Under the pieces are notes generated by a model, which was not told where the DNA came from, did no database searches, and saw only the letters and a list, made by a program, of their open reading frames with translations. From the NCBI RefSeq assembly GCF_020164785.1, contig NZ_JAIUGX010000001.1, forward strand, positions 124,001-188,000: 64,000 nucleotides of DNA, in the 5' to 3' direction. Below are positions 24,271 to 34,125 of this stretch, one piece after another. The position numbers were made by a program, and so were the translations under genes. Source of the DNA: Mesorhizobium sp. ES1-1 (lineage in GTDB: Bacteria > Pseudomonadota > Alphaproteobacteria > Rhizobiales > Rhizobiaceae). Numbering within the stretch: the stretch's first letter is position 1; every line of letters begins with the position of its first letter.

Positions 24271-26325
24271 ATGAAGAACCTGTGGAACGACGACGCGGCC
24301 GAACAACTCGTTGCCGATTATGCGAAGAAGGGTGTCGGCCGTGATCTCGCCTTGCGCGTCTACACGACACGCCTGCTGGGCGGCGAACCGCGGCTCGTAC
24401 TGCATGGCGGGGGCAACACATCCTGCAAGACCGTCGCGACCGACCTTGTCGGAGACGAGTGGGATGTGCTGTGCGTGAAAGGCAGCGGTTGGGACATGGG
24501 CGTCATCGAGCCCCAGGGCCTGCCCGCCGTCAAGCTCAAGCCGCTACTGAAGGCGCGCTCGCTGAGCAGATTGGGCGACGAGGACATGGTCGCGCTGCAG
24601 CGCGCCAACCTCATCGACCCGTCGTCTCCGAACCCTTCGGTGGAGACGCTGCTGCACGCCTTCCTGCCGCACAAATTCATCGACCATACCCACTCCACCG
24701 CCATTCTGGCCATTGTCGACCAGGAAGACTCCAAGCCGCTTGTGAAAACGGTGTTCGGCAGCAAGATGGGCTACGTGCCCTACATCATGCCAGGCTTCGA
24801 CCTCGCCAAGGCGGCGGCCGATGTGTTCGATGCCGATCCGACCGTTGAAGGCCTGATCCTCGACAAGCACGGCATCTTCACCTTCGGAGACGATGCCCGG
24901 CAGGCCTATTACCGGATGATCCACTATGTGAACGTGGCGGAGGAATACGTCGCCAGGAACGCCAAGCCGCAAGCGGCCCGGGCGGCGCTGCCAGCAAGGC
25001 TCGCAACGCCGGCTTCCATCGCGCCGATGCTGCGCGGCGCGGTCGCGGTGCCGCGCGGCGAAGGCCGCTTCGACCGCATGATCAGCGACTTCCGCACTTC
25101 GGACGCGATCGTGGACTTCATCGGTTTGGCCGGGATTGCCGACCTCGCCGGACGGGGCGTCTCGACACCCGACCTGTCGATACGCATCAAGACCGGTCCA
25201 ATGGCATTGCCGGCGCCGGACGCCGACCAGATCGACGACTACAAGACTTTGATCAAGAGCCACGTCGAGACATTCGCCAAGGACTACCGCGCCTATTTCG
25301 AGGTCAACGACGCGCTCGACGACGTCAAGCGCACCATGCTCGATCCGATGCCGCGCCTGACCTTGGTGCCGGGGCTCGGCATGTTCGGCCATGGCCGCAC
25401 GCTGAAGGACGCCAGGATCGCGTCGGATGTCGGCGAGATGTGGATCGAGGCGGTGCGCGGCGCAGAGGCGGTCGGCCGCTTCCATCCCCTATCCAAGGCC
25501 GATCTGTTTCCGCTCGAATACTGGTCGCTGGAACAGGCCAAACTCGCCTCCAACAAGCCGAAGCCACTGACCGGCCAGGTGATGCTGGTCACCGGCGGCG
25601 CTGGCGCGATCGGCGCGGCGACGGCAAAGCTCTTCGCCGACAATGGCGCCCATGTCGTCGTGGTCGATCTTGATGCCGAAAAGGCTGCCGACGCCGCCAA
25701 GAAGGCCGGCAACAATTCGATCGGCGTCGCTGCCGACATCACCGATCCGGCCCAGGTCCGCGCCGCCTTCGACAGGGCAGTCGCCATGTTCGGGGGCTTA
25801 GACATCCTGGTGTCCAATGCGGGCGCCGCCTGGGAAGGCCGGATCGGCGAACTCGACGACGCATTGCTGCGCAAGAGTTTCGAGCTGAATTTCTTCGCCC
25901 ATCAGTCGGTGGCGCAGAATGCGGTACGCATCATGCTGGAACAGGGCACCGGCGGTGCGCTTCTGTTCAACACGTCCAAGCAGGCGGTCAATCCGGGACC
26001 GAAGTTCGGCGCCTACGGCCTGCCGAAGGCGGCGACGCTGTTTTTGTCCCGGCAGTATGCGCTCGACTACGGCGCCTATGGCATCCGTTCGAACGCCGTC
26101 AACGCGGACCGCATCCGCTCGGGTCTGTTGACCGACGCCATGATCGCCAGCCGCTCGGGCGCACGCGGCCTGTCGGAGAAGGACTACATGTCGGGCAATC
26201 TTCTCGGCCAGGAAGTGACCGCGCAGGACGTGGCCCAGGCATTCCTGCATCATGCCTTGGCCGACCGCACCACCGCCGATGTGACGACAGTCGACGGCGG
26301 CAACATCGCGGCGGCGCTGCGGTAG
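24271..26325 (+). CDS. Bifunctional class II aldolase / short-chain dehydrogenase
   Basis: A 684-residue fusion. The N-terminal part (about 1-400) is a class II zinc aldolase of the RhaD/FucA fold: GGGNTSCK near 46-53, the catalytic glutamate E125 in PSVET and the zinc histidines H139 and H141 in HTHS, with a further histidine in LDKHGIF. The C-terminal part (from about 432) is an SDR: TGGAGAIG near 439, S569, and YGLPK with Y582 and K586. Known relatives cleave rhamnulose-1-phosphate to DHAP and lactaldehyde and then oxidise or reduce the aldehyde. No rhamnose isomerase or kinase is in the window, whereas mtnK and mtnA are 5 kb away, so 5-methylthioribulose-1-phosphate is an alternative substrate. 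Confidence 0.85.
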   Translation: MKNLWNDDAAEQLVADYAKKGVGRDLALRVYTTRLLGGEPRLVLHGGGNTSCKTVATDLVGDEWDVLCVKGSGWDMGVIEPQGLPAVKLKPLLKARSLSRLGDEDMVALQRANLIDPSSPNPSVETLLHAFLPHKFIDHTHSTAILAIVDQEDSKPLVKTVFGSKMGYVPYIMPGFDLAKAAADVFDADPTVEGLILDKHGIFTFGDDARQAYYRMIHYVNVAEEYVARNAKPQAARAALPARLATPASIAPMLRGAVAVPRGEGRFDRMISDFRTSDAIVDFIGLAGIADLAGRGVSTPDLSIRIKTGPMALPAPDADQIDDYKTLIKSHVETFAKDYRAYFEVNDALDDVKRTMLDPMPRLTLVPGLGMFGHGRTLKDARIASDVGEMWIEAVRGAEAVGRFHPLSKADLFPLEYWSLEQAKLASNKPKPLTGQVMLVTGGAGAIGAATAKLFADNGAHVVVVDLDAEKAADAAKKAGNNSIGVAADITDPAQVRAAFDRAVAMFGGLDILVSNAGAAWEGRIGELDDALLRKSFELNFFAHQSVAQNAVRIMLEQGTGGALLFNTSKQAVNPGPKFGAYGLPKAATLFLSRQYALDYGAYGIRSNAVNADRIRSGLLTDAMIASRSGARGLSEKDYMSGNLLGQEVTAQDVAQAFLHHALADRTTADVTTVDGGNIAAALR

Positions 26326-26360
26326 ATGGCTTGATTGCCCATGCCGCAAGGCGGGGCAAT

Positions 26361-26377
26361 CTAACAAATATTGTTAG
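26361..26377. promoter_or_regulatory. Operator-like palindrome in front of parDE
   Basis: CTAACAA (26361-26367), ATA, TTGTTAG (26371-26377) is a perfect 7-bp inverted repeat 29 bases before the ParD start. It fits autoregulation by a ParD dimer or the ParDE complex. Confidence 0.55.
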
Positions 26378-26405
26378 GATCTGTGAGGCGTGGTATAGGA
26401 CCGGC

Positions 26406-26681
26406 ATGAAAGCCGAACCGATGCGCACCCTCACCATCTCCCTCACCGCGAAGCAGAGTGCGCGCCTGCAAAGCGCCATCGAAGGTGGTGCCTATGCCTC
26501 CAACAGCGAGATTGTCCGCGATGCTCTTCGCCTGTGGGAGCAGCGCGAGGAATTGCGCGCGCTAGAGCTTGAGCACCTGAAACGCGCCTATGCCGATGGC
26601 ATGGCCAGCGGCAAGCCCGTAGGGATTGAACCCGCTGAGTTTATACGCAGTCTGAAGGAAGAACGCCGCGCCCGTGGCTAG
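26406..26681 (+). CDS. parD: ParD-family antitoxin (ribbon-helix-helix)
   Basis: A 91-residue antitoxin. The ribbon-helix-helix DNA-binding part is MRTLTISLTAKQSARLQSAIEGGAYASNSEIVRDALRLWEQRE, and the C-terminal half (GKPVGIEPAEFIRSLKEERRARG) is the toxin-binding arm. ATG 26406 has AGGA 5 bases upstream; ATG 26421 is an alternative that would begin exactly at the ribbon. Its 3' end overlaps the toxin start by 8 bases, the usual coupled order for type II systems, and an inverted repeat lies upstream. The pair sits alone between catabolic genes. Confidence 0.88.
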   Translation: MKAEPMRTLTISLTAKQSARLQSAIEGGAYASNSEIVRDALRLWEQREELRALELEHLKRAYADGMASGKPVGIEPAEFIRSLKEERRARG

Positions 26682-26961
26682 ATATCGGTTCACACCACGA
26701 GCCTCGCAGGATTTGCGAGACATCTGGCAAACCATTGCAATCGACAGCGAAAAGGCAGCAGACAAAGTGCTTTTGCGCATTTTTGACAGGCTGGAGCTGG
26801 CGAGCCAGCACCCCAATATGGGCACGGCCCGGCCGGAGTTAAGCGCGACTGCCCGCGTGCTCGTCGAGGGTCGCTATATCATTATCTACGAACCGCAGCC
26901 GGACGGCCTTCTGGTTGCGGCGATTGTCCACGGGATGCGCGATCCAGAGCACTGGCTGTAG
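26674..26961 (+). CDS. parE: ParE/RelE-superfamily toxin
   Basis: A 95-residue toxin with GTG start at 26674. Features of the ParE fold are the N-terminal YRFTPRASQDLRDIWQTIA, an internal RLELASQHPNMGTARPEL and the C-terminal strand pair VLVEGRYIIIYEPQPDGLLVAAIVHGMRDPE. ParE proteins poison DNA gyrase; whether this one does or acts as an mRNA nuclease is not visible. The overlap with the antitoxin gene keeps toxin translation dependent on antitoxin translation. A bidirectional terminator follows. Confidence 0.88.
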   Translation: MARYRFTPRASQDLRDIWQTIAIDSEKAADKVLLRIFDRLELASQHPNMGTARPELSATARVLVEGRYIIIYEPQPDGLLVAAIVHGMRDPEHWL

Positions 26962-26985
26962 CCGCATGAACTCCGGACACATAAG

Positions 26986-27014
26986 AAAAGAGCGGCTCCT
27001 GAGCCGCCCTTTTC
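26986..27014. terminator. Bidirectional Rho-independent terminator
   Basis: GCGGCTC (26992-26998), CT, GAGCCGC (27001-27007) is flanked by an A-rich run on the left (AAGAAAAGA) and CCTTTT on the right. It can stop both the parDE transcript and the convergent importer transcript ending at 27032. Confidence 0.8.
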
Positions 27015-27031
27015 GTTTGTGAGGATGGTTC

Positions 27032-28084
27032 CTACTTGGCGTTCGGGTTCGGCATCCAGGCCGGCATCGCGACATCGGCATGGGCGAACTGTGGCAGCTT
27101 GGCCGACAGGTCTTCCATGTTCTTGATGTCCTTGTCGAGGAGGTCCTTCTGGGTGATCAGCGTCGGCGGTACAACGACGTTGTGGCCGGGGTCTTCACCG
27201 GCCAGCAGTTGCGCCAGGGCACGCACGGAAACCTGACCCACGACGGCCGGGTTGGTTGCGGCGGTGGCCGCCCAGGCGCTGTCGGGCTCGCGCATCGCGG
27301 CAATGTCGGAGGTCGAGATGTCGGCGGAGTAGATCTTGATCTTCTTGTTCAGGCCGGCCTCGTCGACGGCGATCTTCACGCCCTTGGCGAATTCATCATA
27401 GGGTGCGAACATCACATTGATGTCGGGATGCGCCTGAAGCACAGAGCGCGCCTGATTGGCAACGGAGTTGGCAATCGGGTTGTCGAGCGTACCGAACATG
27501 GCGACTTCGCTGATGCCCGAGTACTTCTTCTTGACGTCGACCCAAGTCTCGTTGCGGCGGTCGAGCGGCGCGATGCCGGCGACGTAGACATAGCCCGCCT
27601 TCCAACTCTCGCCATTGTCCTTGACCGCCTGCTCGAGTGCGAGGCGCGCCAGATCCTTGTCCGATTGCTCAATCTGCGGGATCTTGGGGTTTTCGACATT
27701 GACGTCGAACGCCACGACCTTGATGCCGGCGTCGACCGCGCGCTGCGCGGCGTCCTTCATCGATTCCGTCAGGCCGTGCTGGATGATGATGCCCTGCACC
27801 CCGAGCGCGATGGCCTGGTCGACCATGTCCGATTGAAGAGCGGCGTCCTGGCGGCTGTCGAGCACGCGCAGGTCGATACCGAGCGCCTTGGACTGTGACT
27901 CCACGCCAGAGAGATAGGCCTGGAAGAAATCGCCGGTCGAAAGATAGCGGACGAGCGCGATCTTGACGCCGGGCTTATCGAAAGGCGCCGGCTTGTCGGC
28001 GGCAAGCGCGGGAACCTGCATCAGCATGGTGGCGCCGGCCAGACCGAGCGCGACCTTCCCCAGAAGTCTTCTTGTAATGTTCAT
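27032..28084 (-). CDS. Sugar-type ABC transporter periplasmic binding protein, candidate methylthioribose binder
   Basis: A 350-residue secreted protein of the ribose/autoinducer-2 binding cluster. Its signal peptide is twin-arginine-like (TRRLLGK, then a hydrophobic core ending ALA near residue 28). The mature part has GVKIALVRYLSTGDFFQAYLSGVESQSKALGIDLRVLDS and VQGIIIQHGLTESMKDAAQRAVDAGIKVVAFDVNV, as in RhaS/LsrB-type proteins. ATG 28084 is preceded by GGAGGAAAA. It is the last gene of an ATPase, permease, binding-protein unit whose promoter is back to back with mtnK-mtnA; uptake of methylthioribose is inferred from that. Confidence 0.85.
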   Translation of the reverse strand: MNITRRLLGKVALGLAGATMLMQVPALAADKPAPFDKPGVKIALVRYLSTGDFFQAYLSGVESQSKALGIDLRVLDSRQDAALQSDMVDQAIALGVQGIIIQHGLTESMKDAAQRAVDAGIKVVAFDVNVENPKIPQIEQSDKDLARLALEQAVKDNGESWKAGYVYVAGIAPLDRRNETWVDVKKKYSGISEVAMFGTLDNPIANSVANQARSVLQAHPDINVMFAPYDEFAKGVKIAVDEAGLNKKIKIYSADISTSDIAAMREPDSAWAATAATNPAVVGQVSVRALAQLLAGEDPGHNVVVPPTLITQKDLLDKDIKNMEDLSAKLPQFAHADVAMPAWMPNPNAK

Positions 28085-28132
28085 ATCGTTTTCCTCCACT
28101 CTTGTTGAACCCAAAATTCCGTCCCGGTCGAA

Positions 28133-29128
28133 CTATCTCCTGCCCCTGCCCGAAAGGGCAAAGGTAAAGACAAGGGCGATGACCAGAACGACGCCCTTGA
28201 CGAAATCCTGCGTGTAGTAGGGCGCGTTCATCATCGTCAGGCCTTGCAGCAGGATACCGACGAACAGCGCGCCGACGGCGGTACCGAAGGCGTTCGGCTT
28301 GGCGGCGCCCAGCACCGCATAGCCGATCAGCGCCGCGGCGACCGCATCGAGCAGCAGATTATTACCCGACGCAATGTCGCCGCGTCCAAGCCTGGCGGCG
28401 AGCAAAATGCCGCCGATCGAGGCAAAAACTCCTGAAATGACGTAGGCCCAGATCTTGTATGCCTTGACAGGCGCGCCGGCGAGTTCAGCGGCACGTTCAT
28501 TACTGCCGACGGCATACATCATCCGGCCGAAACGGGTGTATTCCAGGAAGAACCAGATCAGCACCGCCAGCACAAGGAGCACGACGACGGACACGGGGAT
28601 GAGGTTCGGGATGAAGAAATCGAAACGGTGACGGCCGAGCGCCAGGAACGCTTCGGAGAATTTGCCGTTGGCGACCGACCCGTCCGGCATAGTCATGCCG
28701 GTGGCGATCGAGCGGCCCTCGGTCGGGATGCGCTGCAGGCCAACCAGCAGGAACATCATGCCTAGCGTCGCCAACAGGTCGGGCACGCGCATATAGACGA
28801 TCAGCCAGCCATTGATCAGGCCGACAATGGCACCGATGACAAGGCAGACCACAACGGCGACGACGACGTTCTGCTCAAGCACCACCATGACATAGGCAGC
28901 CGCCATCATCGCCGATGTGGCGACCGAGCCGATCGACAGGTCGAAACCGCCGACCACAAGCGTTGCCGTGACCCCGAGGGCGAGCACGCCGGTTATGGCG
29001 ACCGACTGGAAGATGAAGACGGCACTCTGCGGCGAGACGAAACCATCCGCGGCGATCGCGAAATAGGCGATGAGGCCGAATAGGAGGACGATGAAACCAT
29101 AGCGGATGGCGTAATCGCGCAACGTCAT
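28133..29128 (-). CDS. Sugar-type ABC transporter permease
   Basis: A 331-residue membrane protein of the RbsC family with about nine hydrophobic segments. The family motif appears as LVVGGFDLSIGSVATSAMMAA near residues 58-78. Unusually for the family the C-terminal conserved segment reads AALIGYAVLGAAKPNAFGTAVGALFVG, in place of the common GGTSLFGGRGSI type loop, as in some rhizobial transporters of uncommon sugars. It lies between the ATPase and the binding-protein gene, with a GGGAG ribosome-binding site. Confidence 0.86.
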   Translation of the reverse strand: MTLRDYAIRYGFIVLLFGLIAYFAIAADGFVSPQSAVFIFQSVAITGVLALGVTATLVVGGFDLSIGSVATSAMMAAAYVMVVLEQNVVVAVVVCLVIGAIVGLINGWLIVYMRVPDLLATLGMMFLLVGLQRIPTEGRSIATGMTMPDGSVANGKFSEAFLALGRHRFDFFIPNLIPVSVVVLLVLAVLIWFFLEYTRFGRMMYAVGSNERAAELAGAPVKAYKIWAYVISGVFASIGGILLAARLGRGDIASGNNLLLDAVAAALIGYAVLGAAKPNAFGTAVGALFVGILLQGLTMMNAPYYTQDFVKGVVLVIALVFTFALSGRGRR

Positions 29129-29210
29129 TCAGCGCTCCCGCGCGCCGTTGCATTCTTGATCCAACTCGAACCCATGGTCACTCCGTTCCAATTCCAATTT
29201 CCCACCACGC

Positions 29211-30722
29211 TCAAGCCGCGTTGTGGAGCGGTCCGCCAGCGACCTCGGCCAGCAAACGGTCCAGATCGACGTCGGCATTGCGATGTTCGCCGACGATTGT
29301 CTGTTCAGACATGACGAGAATACGATCGGCGGTTTCCAGCGCCTCGTCGATTTCGGTTACGAACAACAGAGTGGCGCGGCCACCGGCGCTTGCCCTCAGC
29401 TTGGCGGCGATATCGCGCCGGGCCGAGATGTCGACCCCCTGGAATGGCTCGTCCAGGATGAACAGCGTTGCATCCTGCGCCATCCAGCGTCCAACCATCA
29501 CCTTCTGCTGGTTGCCGCCGGACAGGGACGACATCTCGTCCTTCTCGGACCTGCAAACGATGCCCAGTTCCTTGATCTGCCGTCGCGCGGTGGCACGTTC
29601 CAGCCGGCGCTTGAGGACAGCGAAACGCGACATGCGTTTGTGAAACGGCAGGCTGATATTTTCCTGGATGTTGAAGCCGCCAACGATGCCGTTTTCGCCG
29701 CGATCCTTGGCGACCAGGAAAACCCCGGCTGCTATCGCGTCTCCCGCCGAGCGCGGCGCATAGGGCATGCCGTTCATGGTCATCGCGCCGGCAAGAGGTT
29801 TGCGCACGCCGAAAAGCGTCTCGGCAAGCGCCGTCTTGCCGACGCCGACGAGGCCGGTGATGGCGACGACTTCGCCGTCGCCGAGTGTCAGCGAGATCGG
29901 CTTGGCACCCTGCGCAATGCGCAGGCCGTCAATGGTAAGAATGGGCTTGGCCGAGTCCCTGACGACGATCCGGTCGAGATGGATCTTGCGGCCGAGCATG
30001 GCGTTTACGGCGCCCTCATAGTCAAGCGGCTTGCTATCGAAGACACCCGAGACGACGCCGTCGCGCATCGAGACGATCCGGTCCGCGAGGCGCCTGATGT
30101 CCGACATGCGGTGCGATATATAGAGGATCGCCACGCCTTGTTCGCGCAGCCTGTCGATCAGCGCGAACAGCCGATCGGCTTCGGCGCTGGACAGGGACGA
30201 GGTCGGCTCATCGAGGATCAGCACTTTCGGCTGATGCGCCAGAGCGCGGGCGATCGCCACCATCTGGCGATCGGCAAGGGAAAGGTCGCTCACGCGAGCC
30301 TTCAGATCGAACGCCAGCCCCATGCGATCGGCAACGGCCCGCGCCTCGCGGCGTACGCGCGCGGGATTGAACAGCATCGGAGCGTTCGCGCCGCTCAGCC
30401 GGTCCAGCGTCAGGTTTGTAGCGACATCGAGATCGGCGACGACGCCGTCATTGATGTTTTGATGAACGGTCACGACGCCGGCGCGGATCGCCTCCGCAGG
30501 CGTGGTCGGCGCAAACTCTCGCCCGGCGAGGTCCATCGTTCCGCCGCCGCGCTCATAGACACCGCTGATGATCTTGACGAAGGTGGATTTCCCCGCACCG
30601 TTGGCGCCCATCAGCACGGTCACTTCACCGGCATGAAGGGCCAGCGAGACGCCGCCAAGCACCTCGGTGCGACCAAAGGATTTTCTCAGCCCCTCCGCGC
30701 GGAACACGGCATTTCCGACCAT
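29211..30722 (-). CDS. Sugar-type ABC transporter ATPase with two nucleotide-binding domains
   Basis: A 503-residue RbsA/RhaT-type ATPase. Domain 1 has Walker A MGANGAGKST (residues 38-47), a signature LSLADRQ in place of LSGGQ, and Walker B VLILDEPTSS. Domain 2 has the degenerate Walker A GLVGVGKT, a standard signature LSGGNQQK and Walker B LFILDEPFQGVD. That pattern of one degenerate site is normal for this family. ATG 30722 follows GGGAGG; an upstream frame of 20 codons would run into the operator. It is the first gene of the importer unit. Confidence 0.88.
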   Translation of the reverse strand: MVGNAVFRAEGLRKSFGRTEVLGGVSLALHAGEVTVLMGANGAGKSTFVKIISGVYERGGGTMDLAGREFAPTTPAEAIRAGVVTVHQNINDGVVADLDVATNLTLDRLSGANAPMLFNPARVRREARAVADRMGLAFDLKARVSDLSLADRQMVAIARALAHQPKVLILDEPTSSLSSAEADRLFALIDRLREQGVAILYISHRMSDIRRLADRIVSMRDGVVSGVFDSKPLDYEGAVNAMLGRKIHLDRIVVRDSAKPILTIDGLRIAQGAKPISLTLGDGEVVAITGLVGVGKTALAETLFGVRKPLAGAMTMNGMPYAPRSAGDAIAAGVFLVAKDRGENGIVGGFNIQENISLPFHKRMSRFAVLKRRLERATARRQIKELGIVCRSEKDEMSSLSGGNQQKVMVGRWMAQDATLFILDEPFQGVDISARRDIAAKLRASAGGRATLLFVTEIDEALETADRILVMSEQTIVGEHRNADVDLDRLLAEVAGGPLHNAA

Positions 30723-30741
30723 GCGTTCCTCCCTAGACCTG

Positions 30742-30804
30742 ACGCTATGGTCTGTTCCGGCAATTGTCAACACGATTGACAATTGCCAGACAGCTTCCTA
30801 GCTT
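30742..30804. promoter_or_regulatory. Divergent promoters sharing a 12-bp inverted-repeat operator (importer / mtnKA)
   Basis: GGCAATTGTCAA (30759-30770) and TTGACAATTGCC (30776-30787) are exact inverted repeats around CACGA. Each arm contains a consensus -35 TTGACA pointing outwards. Leftward: TTGACA 30770-30765, 17 bases, TAGCGT 30747-30742. Rightward: TTGACA 30776-30781, 17 bases, TAGCTT 30799-30804. One protein bound to the repeat would cover both -35 boxes, so importer and mtnKA should be switched together. Confidence 0.75.
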
Positions 30805-30859
30805 GGCCCAACTGACCGATGCTTCCCTGTGATCGGACGCATGGGCGGGAGGGAGATGC

Positions 30860-32131
30860 ATGACTGAGAAATTGCCGTTCGAAGCATTGTCGGTGGAGAC
30901 GCTTGCGACGCGGCTCAGCGCGAACGAAGCGCTGTGCGCCATCATCGGCCGGGACACGGGCGCCTGGAAGGTTCGCGAGGTCGGAGACGGCAATCTCAAC
31001 CTGGTGTTCATCGTCGAGGGTGACAGCGGCAGCGCGGTTGTCAAACAGGCCCTGCCCTATGTCCGCCTGGTCGGCGACAGCTGGCCGTTGCCGCTCAAGC
31101 GCTCCTTCTTCGAATATCATGCGCTGACCCGGCAGGAGGCGCGCGCTCCAGGCTCGGTGCCCTCCATCCACCATTTCGATGAGGGCCAAGCGCTCATCAT
31201 CATGGAGTATCTGTCGCCGCATATCATCTTGCGGCGGGCGCTGATCGAAGGCCGGCAATTGCCCAATATTGCCCGGGATATCGGGCTGTTCATGGCCCGC
31301 ACGCTGTTTCGCGGCTCCGACCTCTCGATGGCGGCCAAGGACCGCAAGGCCGATCTGGCGCTGTTCGCCGACAATGTCGAGCTTTGCGACATCACCGAAA
31401 ATCTGGTGTTTTCCGACCCCTATTTCGACGCCAAATTGAACCGGCACACCAGTCCGCAGCTCGACGGCCTTGTCGCCGAAGTGCGTGCCGATCGCGATCT
31501 GAAGGTGGAGGCGCAGCGGCTGAAGCACATTTTCGCCGCCAATGCCGAAACGCTGCTGCATGGCGACCTGCATTCCGGCTCGATCATGGTCACGGACAGC
31601 GAGACACGGATGATCGATCCGGAATTCGCCTTCTATGGTCCGATGGCCTTCGATGTCGGCATGCTGCTCGCTAATTTCTGGATGTCGTTCTTCTCGCAGC
31701 GCGGCCATGAACAGGACGGATCGCGCGACGCCATGCGCGCCTACCTGCTCGACGTCGTGGTCGAGACCTGGTCTGTGTTCCGCAGCGAATTCTCGCATCT
31801 GTGGCGCACCGAGCGCACCGGCATGCTATACCAGAAGAGCCTGTTCGAGGATCAGGGCGACCGGCTCGGCGCCGAGCAGGCGCTCGATCACGTGCTGCAC
31901 CAGATCTGGACGGACCTGCTCGGCTTTGCCGGCATCGAGGTCCATCGCCGCATCCTCGGCCTTGCCCATAATGCCGATTTCGAGACCATCGCCGACGAGG
32001 ATCTGCGCGCAACCTGTGAATCGAAGGCGCTCAGATTCGGCCGCCACATCGCCGTCAACCGGCGCCATATCCACAGCATCGAAGAGCTCAACGCCTTGGC
32101 CGTGCTGATTGAACAGGAGAATCGAATTTGA
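30860..32131 (+). CDS. mtnK: S-methyl-5-thioribose kinase
   Basis: A 423-residue kinase that phosphorylates 5-methylthioribose with ATP to 5-methylthioribose-1-phosphate. Family marks are [13 protein letters not shown] near residues 42-54 (glycine-rich loop), [18 protein letters not shown], the catalytic [13 protein letters not shown] near 233-245 and [17 protein letters not shown], where the aspartate binds metal. Length equals that of known MtnK proteins. It starts after GGGAGGGAG and overlaps the mtnA start by 4 bases (TTGA). It shares a symmetric divergent promoter region with a sugar-type ABC importer. Confidence 0.93.
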   Translation: MTEKLPFEALSVETLATRLSANEALCAIIGRDTGAWKVREVGDGNLNLVFIVEGDSGSAVVKQALPYVRLVGDSWPLPLKRSFFEYHALTRQEARAPGSVPSIHHFDEGQALIIMEYLSPHIILRRALIEGRQLPNIARDIGLFMARTLFRGSDLSMAAKDRKADLALFADNVELCDITENLVFSDPYFDAKLNRHTSPQLDGLVAEVRADRDLKVEAQRLKHIFAANAETLLHGDLHSGSIMVTDSETRMIDPEFAFYGPMAFDVGMLLANFWMSFFSQRGHEQDGSRDAMRAYLLDVVVETWSVFRSEFSHLWRTERTGMLYQKSLFEDQGDRLGAEQALDHVLHQIWTDLLGFAGIEVHRRILGLAHNADFETIADEDLRATCESKALRFGRHIAVNRRHIHSIEELNALAVLIEQENRI

Positions 32132-33222
32132 ACGTCGGCGACCGCCACTATCGGACCATCTGGCTGAGCGACGACGGGCGTTCGGTGGAGATCATCGACC
32201 AGCGCTGGCTACCGCATGATTTCCGCATCGAGAGAATCGATACCGTCGCCGGCATTGCAACCGCCATTCGCGACATGTGGGTCCGCGGCGCGCCGCTCAT
32301 CGGCGTCACGGCGGCGTATGGCGTCGCCATGCGGATGGCCGACGATGCTTCGGATGCGGCTCTCGACGACGTTTGGGAAGTTCTGCACGAGACGCGCCCG
32401 ACGGCGATCAATCTGCGCTGGGCGCTGGATGAGATGCGGCGCTTCCTGCGTCCGCTGCCGACAGAACAACGCGCGGAGGCTGCCTATCGGCGCGCCGGAG
32501 AAATCGCCGACGAGGATGTCGGGCTGAACCGCGCCATCGGCGCCAATGGTCTCGCCATCATCAAGGAGATAGCGGCGCGCAAGAAGCAGGGCGAGCCCGT
32601 CAACATATTGACGCACTGCAATGCGGGCTGGCTGGCCACCGTCGATTACGGCACCGCCACCGCGCCGATCTATCTGGCAGCCGAAGCCGGCATTCCTGTG
32701 CATGTCTACGTCGACGAGACGCGGCCGCGCAACCAGGGCGCCCAGTTGACCGCCTGGGAGATGGCCGGCCATGGCGTGCCCCACACGCTGATCGTCGACA
32801 ATGCCGGCGGCCATCTGATGCAGCGCGGCGCGATCGACATGGTGATCGTCGGCACGGACCGCACAACGGCCGACGGCGATGTCTGCAACAAGATCGGCAC
32901 CTATCTCAAGGCGCTCGCCGCTTCCGACAATGACGTCCCGTTCTACGTCGCCCTGCCCTCGCCGACGATCGACTGGACCGTGCATGACGGCCTGGCGGAA
33001 ATCCCGATCGAGCAACGCTCCGCCGACGAGGTCTCGTTGGTCTGGGGCAAGACCGCGAGCGGCGAGATCACCCAGGTGCGGATATCGCCCGAGACATCGC
33101 CCGCGGCAAATCCGGCTTTCGACGTGACGCCGGCGCGTCTGGTCACCGGCCTGATCACGGAACGCGGCGTCGCCAAGGCCTCACGCGAGAGCCTGAAAGA
33201 AATGTTCCCCGAGCGTGGATGA
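32128..33222 (+). CDS. mtnA: S-methyl-5-thioribose-1-phosphate isomerase
   Basis: A 364-residue isomerase of the eIF2B-like fold converting methylthioribose-1-phosphate to methylthioribulose-1-phosphate. The N-terminal [15 protein letters not shown], the catalytic cysteine region [17 protein letters not shown] (about residues 161-177) and the aspartate in [20 protein letters not shown] (near 244-263) are all present. The start is an uncommon TTG at 32128 that overlaps the mtnK stop; AGGAG at 32115-32119 supports it. The classical mtnB, mtnC and mtnD genes of the methionine salvage route are not in the window. Confidence 0.93.
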   Translation: MNVGDRHYRTIWLSDDGRSVEIIDQRWLPHDFRIERIDTVAGIATAIRDMWVRGAPLIGVTAAYGVAMRMADDASDAALDDVWEVLHETRPTAINLRWALDEMRRFLRPLPTEQRAEAAYRRAGEIADEDVGLNRAIGANGLAIIKEIAARKKQGEPVNILTHCNAGWLATVDYGTATAPIYLAAEAGIPVHVYVDETRPRNQGAQLTAWEMAGHGVPHTLIVDNAGGHLMQRGAIDMVIVGTDRTTADGDVCNKIGTYLKALAASDNDVPFYVALPSPTIDWTVHDGLAEIPIEQRSADEVSLVWGKTASGEITQVRISPETSPAANPAFDVTPARLVTGLITERGVAKASRESLKEMFPERG

Positions 33223-33284
33223 TCTCGCGTTCCAGTCGGCGATTGACAGGGCCGCCCTGCCCCGCCATAAAAATCGCGTTAATG

Positions 33285-33966
<682 letters not shown>

Positions 33967-34125
33967 ACCGTGGATCGGGAGGCGCATCGGAACTAAACCG
34001 ATTTGGATTGCAAGACCGCGCGTTGAGTGGGTTGCGGTCCGTGGGAAATACAGCCAGAAACAGTTGGACGGGCTTCGGCCCAACCTGCCAAATCGCGCCT
34101 GCAACCAGATACGGGAGACTATTCG

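Noticed and set aside
29223..30779. 518-codon plus-strand frame opposite the importer ATPase
   Set aside because: Mirror of an ATPase with all expected motifs; no coding evidence of its own.
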